Positions 42,243-50,852 are shown, counted from the first letter of the stretch. The stretch is DNA of 64,000 nt from Demequina activiva (GCF_016862815.1 NZ_BONR01000001.1:620001-684000); one strand, 5' to 3'. Notes: generated from the sequence alone by a model not told the origin. Translations and numbers: made by a program.

Positions 42243-43187
42243 ATGACCCAGCGAGATGCGCATACGCCCCTCGACACCGGGCCGCCTCGCGCTCATCCAT
42301 CGATCACGCCGGAGACCGTCCGCGGGCTGGTCGATGACCAGGACCCCGACTTCCACGAGCTCGAGCTGGGCGAGCGCTTCGATGGCTGGGACATGGCGAT
42401 GTACCGGCTGGGCGATGACCTGGCGGTGCGCCTGCCCCGTGTCGAGGCCGCCGTGGACTCGCTCATCGCGGAGACCAGGTTCGTGCCGCGACTGTCCGAT
42501 GCGTGGGACTTCCCGTTCCCTCGCGTGGTCCGCAGCGGTCTGCCCGGTCACGGCTACCCGTGGCCGTGGGCGATCGTCAGCTGGGTGCCATCGGCGACCG
42601 CGGACAAGGTGCCTCTCACGGCGGCCGCTGGCCCGAGCATGGGACGGGCGATCGCGCAGATCCACTGCCGCGCCGATGCGGACGCCCCCTACAACCCCGA
42701 GCAGTCCCTCCCCATGGCGGCGCGGGGCGCGGACCTCGCCTGGGCGCTGGACCAGCTGGCCGACGCACGTGGACCGGCGGGTGAGCGCCTGGACGTACAG
42801 CGCATCGACGCGCTGTGGAAGGCGGCACTGGACGCGCCCGCCGGTCGAGACGTGGTGTGGTCCCATGCGGACCTGCACGGCTCGAATGTGCTCTCCGCGA
42901 ATGGAGCCTTCGCGGGAATCATCGACTGGGGCAAGATGGCCGGCTGTGATCGCGCGGTGGACCTGGGCTTCCTGTACACGGTGATGCCGCACGCCGGCGT
43001 CATGGCGGCGGTCGCCGCCTATCGCGAGGCCACCGGTGTCGAGGATCCCGGGCTCGAGGACCGCCTCACTGGAATCGGGCTGTCGAAGTGCGTGCTGTGG
43101 GCCACCCTGGACCGGCCGCTCAACCTCGCGATGGCGTGGCGAGGGCTGCACGAGCTAAGCGTCATCGACCCTCGGGAGGACTCATGA
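42243..43187 (+). CDS. Aminoglycoside phosphotransferase-like kinase
   Basis: This is a 314-residue APH/choline-kinase-fold protein. Its segments include YRLGDDLAVRLPRVEAAVDS (nucleotide region), catalytic loop VVWSHADLHGSNVL and metal-binding GIIDWGKMAGCDRAVDLG. The substrate is not predictable; many chromosomal members act on small molecules or sugars other than antibiotics. ATG 42243 follows a TAGCGT -10 box (42230-42235) by seven bases, so the mRNA is probably leaderless. It overlaps the DUF202 pair by ATGA. Confidence 0.87.
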   Translation: MTQRDAHTPLDTGPPRAHPSITPETVRGLVDDQDPDFHELELGERFDGWDMAMYRLGDDLAVRLPRVEAAVDSLIAETRFVPRLSDAWDFPFPRVVRSGLPGHGYPWPWAIVSWVPSATADKVPLTAAAGPSMGRAIAQIHCRADADAPYNPEQSLPMAARGADLAWALDQLADARGPAGERLDVQRIDALWKAALDAPAGRDVVWSHADLHGSNVLSANGAFAGIIDWGKMAGCDRAVDLGFLYTVMPHAGVMAAVAAYREATGVEDPGLEDRLTGIGLSKCVLWATLDRPLNLAMAWRGLHELSVIDPREDS

Positions 43188-43543
43188 CTGACCGTCGGTT
43201 TCCCCGTGCCGTCTACGGCGTGGGCGAGGAGCCGGACCCGCGCTTCTCGATGGCCAATGAGCGGACGTTCCTGGCGTGGGTGCGCACGGCACTGGCACTG
43301 ATCGCCGCCGGCGTCGCGGTCGAGGCACTCGAGCTCCCCGTGCAGCCGGGTCTGCGAGCGGCGGCGGCGACGGTGTTCGCTGTGCTGGGCCTGCTCGCGG
43401 CCGCACAGGCCTGGCTGGGCTGGTGGCGCACGGAGAAGGCCATGCGGCTGCACAGGCCGATGCCGGGGCCTGGCCTGGGCGCGGTGATCGTGGCGGGCGT
43501 GTTCACCGCTGCCCTGCTGCTGCTCATCGGGTGGCTGGTGTGA
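43184..43543 (+). CDS. DUF202 (YidH-type) membrane protein
   Basis: This is a 119-residue protein with three helices and the DUF202 signature FSMANERTFLAWVRTALAL at the start, which is typical of YidH. The function is unknown. It overlaps the phosphotransferase gene upstream and the second DUF202 gene downstream, so the three are translationally coupled. Confidence 0.87.
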   Translation: MTDRRFPRAVYGVGEEPDPRFSMANERTFLAWVRTALALIAAGVAVEALELPVQPGLRAAAATVFAVLGLLAAAQAWLGWWRTEKAMRLHRPMPGPGLGAVIVAGVFTAALLLLIGWLV

Positions 43544-43872
43544 GCGTCCCCCGGTACGACGACGGGCTCCAGCCCGAGCGCACGCTGCTGTCCTGGCGTC
43601 GCACGGCGTTGGCGATCGCCGGCGGCGGCGCCGTGGGTGCACGAGTGCTGTCCGATCAGGTGGGGCCGGTGTCCTACGCGATAGGGCTGGCGGTCGTGGC
43701 GGTGGCACTGGTGGCGTACCTGGTGGCGCATCGGGCGTATGGACGGGCCGTGGTGGAGATGGTCCATGGGTCAGGCCTCGCGCCCTCCCCTGGAGTGCCA
43801 GTGGCCGCCCTCGCGGGGGCGTGCCTGCTGCTGGGCGCAGGAGGTCTGGCGTTCGTGGTCGCGGCCTACTGA
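43540..43872 (+). CDS. DUF202 (YidG-type) membrane protein
   Basis: This is a 110-residue protein starting at GTG 43540, overlapping the previous stop. The DUF202 signature is in the form LQPERTLLSWRRTALAI, and three helices follow. It forms a YidH/YidG-like pair with its neighbour. A near copy of the repeated word begins two bases after its stop codon (43874-43887). Confidence 0.85.
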   Translation: MSVPRYDDGLQPERTLLSWRRTALAIAGGGAVGARVLSDQVGPVSYAIGLAVVAVALVAYLVAHRAYGRAVVEMVHGSGLAPSPGVPVAALAGACLLLGAGGLAFVVAAY

Positions 43873-43938
43873 CGGCCGATGCGCGCCTCCTGTCCTGCTC
43901 GACCTGGCGCGGGTGCGTGCCGCGTAGGATTCTGTGGC

Positions 43939-44011
43939 GGGCCTCTAGCTCAGTTGGTAGAGCAGCGGACTTTTAATCCGTAGGTCGTGGGTTCGAGCCC
44001 CACGGGGCCCA
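43939..44011 (+). tRNA. tRNA-Lys (anticodon TTT)
   Basis: A full cloverleaf of 73 bases. The acceptor GGGCCTC pairs with GGGGCCC, the D-stem is GCTC/GAGC, the anticodon stem is GCGGA/TCCGT with loop CTTTTAA, and the T-stem is GTGGG/CCCAC with TTCGAGC. The discriminator base is A and CCA is not encoded. A TAGGAT -10 box (43925-43930) lies just upstream. No integration-type direct repeat is seen at its 3' end. Confidence 0.96.
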
Positions 44012-44042
44012 CGTCGGATCGCGAGAAGTGGAGGGGGAATCG

Positions 44043-44381
44043 ATGCACGAGACGAGGTCTCTGACGGGCTCGGCCACCGCCCTCGCCCAGCACATGGACG
44101 CTGCCATCACTCGCGGCAGCGCCTCCGCGACGCTCGAGCACCAGGACACGCTGTCCCTCGGCGAGGCGCGCATGATCCTGCGGACCTACGAGCGGTACAG
44201 CATGACCGGCAGCAACCGTGTCACGCTCTCGTTGAGCATTCTCGCGGTGGGAGCGCAGATGGAGGTGTCGCTGACGACCTCGGGCGGCAGCGAGGCGCTG
44301 TTCTTCAAGATCAACACCTTCGGCGAGGCTGCTTTCATGGACAAGGCGATCGAGGCGATCGACGGGTTCCACGGGGGCTGA
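44043..44381 (+). CDS. Small DUF6054-like protein
   Basis: This is a 112-residue soluble alpha/beta protein with segments VTLSLSILAVGAQMEVSLTT, SGGSEALFFKINTFGEAAF and a short C-terminal helix. The pattern recalls DUF6054, a family without known function; this assignment is from memory and tentative. ATG 44043 has a strong GGAGGGGG ribosome-binding site and is preferred over a GTG five codons upstream. It follows the tRNA by 31 bases and may be read through from it. Confidence 0.65.
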   Translation: MHETRSLTGSATALAQHMDAAITRGSASATLEHQDTLSLGEARMILRTYERYSMTGSNRVTLSLSILAVGAQMEVSLTTSGGSEALFFKINTFGEAAFMDKAIEAIDGFHGG

Positions 44382-44428
44382 GCTGCGGCCGTTGCCGGGA
44401 GCCGCGTCCCACGGCCACAATGGCCCGC

Positions 44429-44563
44429 ATGGACACCATCCCCCCGCTCTTCCTCATCCTCGGGATTCTGTTCGGGGCGACGTTCCTGTACGTGCTCTAT
44501 TACGTCATCCGCATCGCGGTGCGTGACGGCATCAGGGACGCACGCGAGGGAGAGGACTCCTGA
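44429..44563 (+). CDS. 44-residue single-helix membrane peptide
   Basis: A short frame begins MDTIPPLFLILGILFGATF, continues through one transmembrane helix and ends in a charged tail (RDGIRDAREGEDS). A CACAAT box (44416-44421) lies seven bases before the ATG, matching the leaderless pattern of its neighbours and supporting expression. No family is recognised. Confidence 0.6.
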   Translation: MDTIPPLFLILGILFGATFLYVLYYVIRIAVRDGIRDAREGEDS

Positions 44564-44623
44564 CGTCGAGGAACCCACGCATCGGCTCAGCCGTTGCTCG
44601 GGAGAGTTGAGCCAGGAGGGACC

Positions 44624-45160
44624 ATGCCGAACATCGCCGTCAGCGGCGTGCCTGTCGCCGTGCCCCTGCTGGGCTTCGCGGTCCTCGCGATCGTCGTCGT
44701 GTCCCTCGCACTGGTGCTGGGACGTGGCGTGCGGCCCGCGCTGTGGACCTGCCTGCTGCTGAGCCTCGCGGCCATCGGCGCGCTCACCCTGGGCTCAGCC
44801 CTGGACAGCGGCTTCACCGGTGCTCAGGGCGTCAACCTGGAGCCGTTCACGGAGATCGACCGCGGCTTCAACAATCGCGGGACGGCCTCGTGGCTCAACG
44901 TGGTGGGCAACGTCGCGATGTTCGTCCCACTGGGCTTCGCGGTCGCTTGCCTTGCGCGCGGCGGCTTCTGGGCGAGGACGTGCATCGCGATGCTCGTGGG
45001 CGGGCTGCTCTCCACCGGGATCGAGGCGGCTCAGTACTCGCTGGGCCGTGTGGCGGACATCGACGACATCATCCTCAACACGACTGGCGCACTGGCCGGC
45101 GGTGTGCTCGGTGCGCTGATCTCCGTCGTGGTCCTGCGCGCGCGACGGCGTCCCCAGTAG
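44624..45160 (+). CDS. VanZ-like membrane protein
   Basis: This is a 178-residue membrane protein with four to five helices and the VanZ pattern VGNVAMFVPLGFAVACL, STGIEAAQYSLGR and DIDDIILNTTGALAG. VanZ relatives have been linked to teicoplanin resistance, but most chromosomal copies have no proven role. ATG 44624 has a CAGGAGGG ribosome-binding site. It stands alone and is convergent with the VOC gene. Confidence 0.85.
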   Translation: MPNIAVSGVPVAVPLLGFAVLAIVVVSLALVLGRGVRPALWTCLLLSLAAIGALTLGSALDSGFTGAQGVNLEPFTEIDRGFNNRGTASWLNVVGNVAMFVPLGFAVACLARGGFWARTCIAMLVGGLLSTGIEAAQYSLGRVADIDDIILNTTGALAGGVLGALISVVVLRARRRPQ

Positions 45161-45184
45161 GGTTCCGCCGCCGCGCGCGACGGG

Positions 45185-45607
45185 TCAACCCTCGTACGCC
45201 ACCGCGACGTCGAGCACCCAGGTCACTCCGAAAGGATCGACGAGCATCCCGTAGCCCGGGCTCCACGCGGATGCCGCGAAGGGCACCAGGACCGTCGCAC
45301 CTTCCGCAAGTCGTGTCCAGTACGCCTCGACCTCCTCGAAGGTGGCGCCTCGCACCGACACGAAGAACGGTGCCACGCCAGGCTCCCACGGGCGCTCCGC
45401 GGGAACGTCGTAGGCCATCACGCGGAAGCCCTCGGGCGAGGCGACCTGGCCCCACATAATCTGCTCCGGCTCGGCGCCGTCCGTGAGCGCACCCGCCTGC
45501 TCGTAGGTCACGACGGCGAGGTCACCGCCGAACACGGACTGGTAGTGCTCGAGCGCGGCGCGCGCGGTGCCGCGGAAGTTGAGGTGGGTGGTGGTGGCGA
45601 TGCTCAT
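45185..45607 (-). CDS. VOC / PhnB-like (glyoxalase-fold) protein
   Basis: This is a 140-residue protein of the PhnB-like VOC group. Its segments include THLNFRGTARAALEHYQSVF, APFFVSVRGATFEEVEAYW and the C-terminal GYGMLVDPFGVTWVLDV. Such proteins bind divalent metals or small ligands; the reaction is unknown. The start has a CAGGAG ribosome-binding site. It is divergent from the WYL regulator at 45712, which probably controls it. Confidence 0.85.
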   Translation of the reverse strand: MSIATTTHLNFRGTARAALEHYQSVFGGDLAVVTYEQAGALTDGAEPEQIMWGQVASPEGFRVMAYDVPAERPWEPGVAPFFVSVRGATFEEVEAYWTRLAEGATVLVPFAASAWSPGYGMLVDPFGVTWVLDVAVAYEG

Positions 45608-45711
45608 GGGGTTCTCCTGTGTGGGACGGCCCGCCACGGTGGCGAGCTCAGGCGCCACGCTGTCACCGGTAGAGGTCAGAATCGGTCCGCTATAGGGCCT
45701 AGGGTCGACGC

Positions 45712-46668
45712 ATGGCCACGCCGACCACGCGCCTGCTGCGACTGCTGTCGCTGCTGCAGTCGCGCCGTGACTGGCCCGGGAGAGTGCTGGCTGAGCGCCT
45801 GGACATCACCCCGCGCACCGTGCGTCGCGATGTGGAACGGCTGCGCGAGATGGGCTACACCATCCGGGCCGTCAAGGGCCCTGACGGCGGATACCGCCTG
45901 GAGGCCGGCGCGGAGCTGCCACCGCTGCTGTTCGACGACGCCCAAGCCATCGCGCTCGCGGTCGCCCTGCGGGCATTGGCCGCCTCCGGTGTCGACGTGG
46001 CGGAGGCCTCTGCCCAAGCCCTCACCACGGTGCGACAGGTGCTGCCCGCGCGCTTGCGGCATCGCGTCGATGCGCTGGGCGTGACCGTCGCCCCTGCGGC
46101 AGCAACAGTCGCGCCAGACGCTCTGCTGGCGGTGACGGCAGCCGTGCACGCCAGCGAGGTCCTGCGCTTCCGCTATGGCCACGACGACGGCGCACCCACG
46201 CCTCCTCGCCGCGCGGAGCCGCACCATGTCGCGCTCGTCTCCGGGCGTTGGTACCTGGTCGCCTGGGACCTGGACCGCGAGGATTGGCGCGTGTTCCGCC
46301 TGGACAGGCTCACGCCGATGATGGCCACCGGCAGGCGCTTCACCAGGCGTGATCTTCCGGGTGACGATGTGGAGGCGTTCCTTGCCGCGCGCTTCCGCGG
46401 CGCGGACAGCGGGACGGCCTGGCCATGCACCGGCGCGGCGACCGTGGCGCTCGCGCTCCGCGAGGTCGCCCCCTTCGTGGGCGATGGGCATGCGGCCGAT
46501 GCGGGGGCTGGACTCACGCGGGTGACGCTGGGCTCGTGGTCGTGGGCGGGTCTCGCTGCACTGCTGCTGCGCTTCGACGCGGCCCTCACCGATGTGGAGC
46601 CTGCGCCGCTCCGGGAGGCGTTCGCGCGCCTAGGACGGACGGCGTCGGCAGCAGCCGGAGCGGTCTAG
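45712..46668 (+). CDS. WYL-domain transcriptional regulator
   Basis: This is a 318-residue regulator. The N-terminal HTH_11 domain contains VLAERLDITPRTVRRDVERL and YTIRAVKGPDGGYRLEAG. A WYL sensor domain around residues 140-220 is present with GRWYLVAWDLDREDWRVFRL, and a C-terminal domain follows. A TAGGGT box (45700-45705) lies six bases before the ATG. It closely resembles the regulator at 50853 in length and layout. The divergent VOC gene is the likely target. I found no clear palindrome in the intergenic space. Confidence 0.9.
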   Translation: MATPTTRLLRLLSLLQSRRDWPGRVLAERLDITPRTVRRDVERLREMGYTIRAVKGPDGGYRLEAGAELPPLLFDDAQAIALAVALRALAASGVDVAEASAQALTTVRQVLPARLRHRVDALGVTVAPAAATVAPDALLAVTAAVHASEVLRFRYGHDDGAPTPPRRAEPHHVALVSGRWYLVAWDLDREDWRVFRLDRLTPMMATGRRFTRRDLPGDDVEAFLAARFRGADSGTAWPCTGAATVALALREVAPFVGDGHAADAGAGLTRVTLGSWSWAGLAALLLRFDAALTDVEPAPLREAFARLGRTASAAAGAV

Positions 46669-46844
46669 CGCGCGGTGTCGACGTCCTTGCTGCGGGACGA
46701 GCGGAACTTGAACCACCAGTAGCCCGCCGTCACGAGGAACAGCACCAAACCGATGACGGCCAGCCAGAACAGCGCCTCGATGATGAAGCCGAGGACTCCG
46801 AGCGCGACGGCGGCGATGAGCAGGATGATCAGGAAGATCTTCAT
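46665..46844 (-). CDS. 59-residue two-helix membrane protein
   Basis: A short frame has two hydrophobic helices (MKIFLIILLIAAVALGVLG, then IEALFWLAVIGLVLFLVTAG) and a positively charged C-terminus. The stop overlaps that of the convergent WYL gene. It has the look of the small Gly/Leu-rich helical-hairpin membrane proteins that many actinobacteria encode. Its function is unknown. Confidence 0.65.
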   Translation of the reverse strand: MKIFLIILLIAAVALGVLGFIIEALFWLAVIGLVLFLVTAGYWWFKFRSSRSKDVDTAR

Positions 46845-46901
46845 GCCCAGTAGACACTCCGAAGGTCCCTGCTATTCCGCACAGCGGCCGCTGCGGCCCG
46901 C

Positions 46902-48689
46902 TCATCCGAAGGTGAACGAGTACGCCTCCACGCCCTGACTGACCTCGACATCGATCACGTGCTGGCCTTCGCCGACGCCGTCGGCGAGCTGATACGACCG
47001 CGGCGTGCCGTCCACCTCGATGGTCCGCGACTCGCCCCCGTCCAGCCTCACGGTGACGGTGCCGGAGCCTGCCAGGACCATCCGCACCTCGGTGGCGTGG
47101 AAGCCCAGCCTCATCCGCGCATCGGCCCCCGCGGGAGTCGCGTACTGCGTCTCCAGCTGCCAGTCGCCGTCCAGCGCGAACGAGTCAGCGGCCTGATCCT
47201 CGGGGAACTCGTACGTTCCCTCGCCGGGCGCGTAGCGAACGCCGCCGCCAAAGTTCACGTCCTTCGAGGTGCCGAGGAAGGTCTCCTGCGTGGTCGAGCC
47301 CACGTCCGGGGTGACGTCGTCCACGTCGGTCTCGCCGGGCAGCTCGACGGACGGGTCCGCGTCCTTCAGGAGCTCGCGGATCATCTCCTCGGTGGCCTCG
47401 TAGTTGCCCTCGCCGAACGAGATGTGGCGCACAGTGCCCTCGGCATCGATCAGGTAGTGCGCGGGCCAGTAGCGATTGCGGTAGTTGGTCCAGGTCGCGA
47501 GGTTGTTGTCGAGCGCCACCGGGTAGGTGATGCCAAAGTCCTCAGCGCCGGCGCGCACGTTGCCCTCGTCCTTCTCGAACGCGTACTCGGGCGAGTGGAT
47601 GCCGATCACGTTCAGGCCCAGGTCGCCGTACGTCTCATCCCAGGCGACCGAGTGAGGGATCGAGCGCTGGCAGTTGATGCAGGAGTAGGCCCAGAAGTCG
47701 ATGAGCACCACCTCGCCGCGCAGGTCCGCGAGCTCGATGGGCTGCTCGTCGGGGGTGTTGAACCAGGCCTCGATGCCCTTGATGGACGGCGCCGTGCCGC
47801 AGCTCTCGAGCTCCGTGGCGCCGTTGCTGCACTGGTCGAGGTCCTTGTTCTCGTCGTTGACCAGCCCGCCGAGCGCGAGCGCCTCGCGTGCGGCCTCGTT
47901 GTCCGTGAGGTCCTCCTGAATGCCGGCGGTGTAGTCCGGCAGCGCGCGCTGGAGCACCTGCGGCAGGTTGAACGCGAGTCCGATCGCGAGCGCGATCATC
48001 GCGACGCCGGCCGTGATGCGAAGGCCGCGCTCGCGCTTGCGGAAGGCCTTGACGCGCTCGGACAGCCCGCGTCCCGCGAGCGCGAAGAACAGCAGCGGCA
48101 CTGCGACACCGACCGCGAAGGCAACCGTGAGCAGGACCGTGTCCCAGCCGATCTGACCCGTGGAGCCGGCCACGATGATCGCCGCCAGCACCGGCCCGGC
48201 GCATGGAACGAACACGGCGCCCAGCGCGAGCCCCACTCCGAACCCGTTCTTGTTGTTGTCGACCTTGCGGGTGGGCACCCAGGCGAAGGCGCGCTCCAGG
48301 AGGTGCTCGAAGCGCGGCACGATGAGGCCGATGCCGATCGAGACCAGCACCGCCATCGCGACCCACCGGATCACGTCCTGCGGCAGGTTGAGCGCCGTCA
48401 GCGCGATCGAGCCCACCAGGGTGACCAGCGTGAAGCTGGTGACCAGGCCGGCGATCACCAGGTACGGGCGCCACTTCGAGACGGTGGCGACTGGGGCATC
48501 GGCCGTCTTGGTCGCCACGGCCGCACCGCCGCCCACGTTGCCCACCGTGCCCGTGCCGAGCGCGTCGAACTGCTGGATCCGGGAGGACTGGACGCCGCCC
48601 GTGAGGAAGATGACCGGAAGCACCGGCAGGATGCACGGCGATATCCCTGTGATGAGCCCGCCCAGCAGCCCGATGATGACGAGTTCCAT
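46902..48689 (-). CDS. dipZ: DipZ-type thiol-disulfide exchange membrane protein
   Basis: This is a 595-residue protein with three parts. A CcdA/DsbD-like membrane domain holds the paired redox cysteines Cys19 (GISPCILPVLP) and Cys163 (VPCAGPVLAA). An extracellular thioredoxin-like domain has CINC at residues 337-340 (FWAYSCINCQRS). A C-terminal beta-sandwich domain covers about 450-595. The order is that of mycobacterial DipZ, which moves reducing power across the membrane. ATG 48689 has a GGAGG ribosome-binding site. The divergent neighbour encodes a fasciclin lipoprotein, as in the mycobacterial mpt83-dipZ-mpt70 locus. Confidence 0.92.
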   Translation of the reverse strand: MELVIIGLLGGLITGISPCILPVLPVIFLTGGVQSSRIQQFDALGTGTVGNVGGGAAVATKTADAPVATVSKWRPYLVIAGLVTSFTLVTLVGSIALTALNLPQDVIRWVAMAVLVSIGIGLIVPRFEHLLERAFAWVPTRKVDNNKNGFGVGLALGAVFVPCAGPVLAAIIVAGSTGQIGWDTVLLTVAFAVGVAVPLLFFALAGRGLSERVKAFRKRERGLRITAGVAMIALAIGLAFNLPQVLQRALPDYTAGIQEDLTDNEAAREALALGGLVNDENKDLDQCSNGATELESCGTAPSIKGIEAWFNTPDEQPIELADLRGEVVLIDFWAYSCINCQRSIPHSVAWDETYGDLGLNVIGIHSPEYAFEKDEGNVRAGAEDFGITYPVALDNNLATWTNYRNRYWPAHYLIDAEGTVRHISFGEGNYEATEEMIRELLKDADPSVELPGETDVDDVTPDVGSTTQETFLGTSKDVNFGGGVRYAPGEGTYEFPEDQAADSFALDGDWQLETQYATPAGADARMRLGFHATEVRMVLAGSGTVTVRLDGGESRTIEVDGTPRSYQLADGVGEGQHVIDVEVSQGVEAYSFTFG

Positions 48690-49014
48690 GTCCGTTGCCT
48701 CCGTAGGTGTTGCGGCAGGTTCGGGTGGCGGCGTGGCGCGGATTGGCGCGCACGGCCGATGCACCGGTCGCCGACCGCTCACCACACAGGCGTGACTGGT
48801 GGGAGACGAGAGCCGGGTGTGACGTCGCTCGGGCCCCTGGCGTCACTACCGCCTCACCCGTGTGCTGAGCGGTCGGAGTCGACGCCGAGAAGTCTCACCA
48901 ATCCGCCCCTCGCGACCGGGCGAACCGGTGGTGTCGCTGCAGTCGCGGCGGGCGCTGACACTCAGCGCAGCACAGTGGGCCCGTACCCCCGGACCCAGAC
49001 ATACGGAGGAAGCC
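48690..49014. other. 325-bp divergent intergenic region between dipZ and the fasciclin gene
   Basis: No ORF with a credible start is present. The region holds a degenerate copy of the repeated word (GGCCGATGCACCGG, near 48757) and GC-rich DNA without a strong inverted repeat. The promoters of both genes must lie here, but I could not identify them. Confidence 0.5.
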
Positions 49015-49713
49015 ATGCTTACCAAGAAGACGAAGTTCTCGACCGGGCTCGCACTGGCCGTCGCCGGCACGTTCGCCCTGTCCGCCTGCAGCGCCTCGGA
49101 CGGCGACATGGAGGACCCGGCGATGTCCGACACCCCGGAGATGACCGAGGAGGCAGACCCGGCCATGACGGAGGACGCCATGGAGGAGGACGCCATGGAG
49201 ATGGACGCCTACGCCAACCTCGTGGGCCCTGCCTGCATGGACTACGACGCCGCCGTCCCGGACGGCGCGGGCTCGATCCAGGGCATGTCCCAGGACCCGG
49301 TCGCGGTCGCCGCGTCCAACAACCCCATGCTCACCACCCTCGTCTCCGCCGTGAGCGGCGAGCTGAACCCCAGCGTCAACCTGGTCGACACCCTCAACGG
49401 TGACGAGTTCACGGTGTTCGCTCCCGTGGACGACGCCTTCGCGAAGATCGACGAGAACACCATCGCGACCCTGCAGGACGACGCGGACCTGCTGTCCTCG
49501 ATCCTCACCTACCACGTGGTCCCCGGCCAGGTGGAGCCTGCGGAGATCGCTGGCACCTGGACCACCGTCAACGGCGCGGACCTCGAGGTCACCGGCTCCG
49601 GCGACGACCTCACCGTCAACGGCGAGTCCATGGTCCTGTGCGGTGGAGTCCAGACCGCCAATGCGACCGTGTACCTGATCGACACGGTGCTGATGCCCCC
49701 GGCCGCCGAGTAA
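49015..49713 (+). CDS. Fasciclin-domain lipoprotein (MPT70/MPT83-like)
   Basis: This is a 232-residue exported protein. The lipobox ALSAC places the lipidated Cys at residue 25. Residues 30-65 form an unusual Met/Asp/Glu-rich linker with repeats of the [15 protein letters not shown] type. A single fasciclin (FAS1) domain follows ([63 protein letters not shown]). Two cysteines in the domain could form a disulfide, which fits a divergent DipZ. A GGAGGAAG ribosome-binding site precedes the ATG. A strong terminator hairpin follows. Confidence 0.92.
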   Translation: MLTKKTKFSTGLALAVAGTFALSACSASDGDMEDPAMSDTPEMTEEADPAMTEDAMEEDAMEMDAYANLVGPACMDYDAAVPDGAGSIQGMSQDPVAVAASNNPMLTTLVSAVSGELNPSVNLVDTLNGDEFTVFAPVDDAFAKIDENTIATLQDDADLLSSILTYHVVPGQVEPAEIAGTWTTVNGADLEVTGSGDDLTVNGESMVLCGGVQTANATVYLIDTVLMPPAAE

Positions 49714-49737
49714 GCAGCGCGCTCGGCCCAGCACAGC

Positions 49738-49786
49738 CACGACGGCCGTCGACCCTCTCCCCCACGGGTCGGCGGCCGTCGTCGTG
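49738..49786. terminator. Strong bidirectional terminator hairpin
   Basis: The left arm (49738-49755, CACGACGGCCGTCGACCC) pairs with the right arm (49766-49786) apart from a three-base bulge and one mismatch, around a ten-base C-rich loop. It sits between the ends of the convergent fasciclin and hydrolase genes. Confidence 0.75.
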
Positions 49787-49794
49787 CTCTCGGC

Positions 49795-50733
49795 TCACCG
49801 CCCCCGGGCGAGCCAGTCGACGATGAGCTGCGTGGTCTCCTCGGGCCGCTCCTGCTGGATCCAGTGACCGCAGTCGAGGCTGACCTCCTCCACGTTCGGG
49901 ACGAGCTCCTGCAGGCCCTCCGCGCGTGCGACCGGATCCCGGTCGCCGTAGATCATCAGAGCGGGCTGGTGGATCACGGGGTCCACCTCTCCCAGCAGCT
50001 CCCAGTTGCGATCCAGGTTGCGATACCAGTTGATGCCGGGCGCGAAGCCCGATTCCTCGAAGGCCGCGACCAGCTCGTCGAGCTCGCCGTCGCTGAGGAT
50101 CGGATCGCCCAGCGCCTCCTGCGCCAGCGCGAGGTTGATCATCGCGTTGCCGGGCGCGGGCGTGGGAGCCGGCAGGTTCATGCGATAGAGATTGCGCAGG
50201 AACTGCCGGGTGTGCTGGTCGAGCACAGCGTCCGCGACGCCGGGCTGCCGGTTGAAGTGGACCATGTAGTAGTCCGCGCCCAGGATCGCCTCGAGGAACG
50301 GCACCCAGGGCATGTCGCCCCGAGCCAGGTAGGGGACGCTGAGGGCGATGACCCTGCTCACGCGCTCGGGCCGCAGCGCGGTCAGCCACCAGCTCACCGT
50401 CGCGCCCCAGTCGTGCCCCACGAACGCGGCGCTCTCGTAGCCGAAGTGATCGAGGAGCGCGGCGAGGTCTCCGGTGAGGTGCTCGACGTCATAGGCCTCG
50501 ACCTCCGTGGGCCGCGACGAGCCTCCGAATCCTCGCTGGTTGGGAGCGATCACGTGGTATCCGGCCTCCACCAGTGCTGGCACCTGACGACGCCAGGTCA
50601 AGGCATGGTCCGGCCAGCCGTGGCACAGGACCATGGGGTTGCCGGCGTTCTCGCGTCCGGCCTCGAACACCTCGAGCTCGACGCCGTTGACGGCGATCCT
50701 GGACGGCTGAGAGAACTCGCTCTGATTGGTCAT
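49795..50733 (-). CDS. Epoxide hydrolase-like alpha/beta hydrolase
   Basis: This is a 312-residue alpha/beta hydrolase. The oxyanion region is HGWPDHALTWRRQVPAL, the nucleophile elbow GHDWGATVSWW carries Asp (as in epoxide hydrolases and haloalkane dehalogenases), and a late catalytic His is in DCGHWIQQERPEE. The YGDRDP segment provides the acid. There is no signal peptide. ATG 50733 follows an AAAGGAG ribosome-binding site. It is divergent from a WYL regulator whose operator (50811-50833) and an extra half-site (50743-50751) lie in the shared promoter region. Confidence 0.9.
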   Translation of the reverse strand: MTNQSEFSQPSRIAVNGVELEVFEAGRENAGNPMVLCHGWPDHALTWRRQVPALVEAGYHVIAPNQRGFGGSSRPTEVEAYDVEHLTGDLAALLDHFGYESAAFVGHDWGATVSWWLTALRPERVSRVIALSVPYLARGDMPWVPFLEAILGADYYMVHFNRQPGVADAVLDQHTRQFLRNLYRMNLPAPTPAPGNAMINLALAQEALGDPILSDGELDELVAAFEESGFAPGINWYRNLDRNWELLGEVDPVIHQPALMIYGDRDPVARAEGLQELVPNVEEVSLDCGHWIQQERPEETTQLIVDWLARGR

Positions 50734-50810
50734 GGTGACTCCTTTGCGGACCCTTCTGAATCGACCGATCGCGGGTCCTCGACGTTCGGCCACGGCGACG
50801 TTAGGGACCT

Positions 50811-50833
50811 TTGCGGACAGAATCTGTCCGCAA
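50811..50833. promoter_or_regulatory. Palindromic operator of the WYL regulator
   Basis: Perfect 11-bp arms TTGCGGACAGA and TCTGTCCGCAA flank a single A. A direct repeat of the half-site (TTTGCGGAC, 50743-50751) lies ten bases from the hydrolase start. Both promoters are therefore within reach of one protein. Confidence 0.8.
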
Positions 50834-50852
50834 GTCATGGCAGAGTCGGAAG

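Noticed and set aside
43939-44011. tRNA-Lys as an integration site
   Set aside because: No integrase gene and no direct repeat of the tRNA 3' end was found nearby.
46959-49403. A long plus-strand frame opposite dipZ
   Set aside because: DipZ on the minus strand has complete redox motifs; the opposite frame has no recognisable domain.
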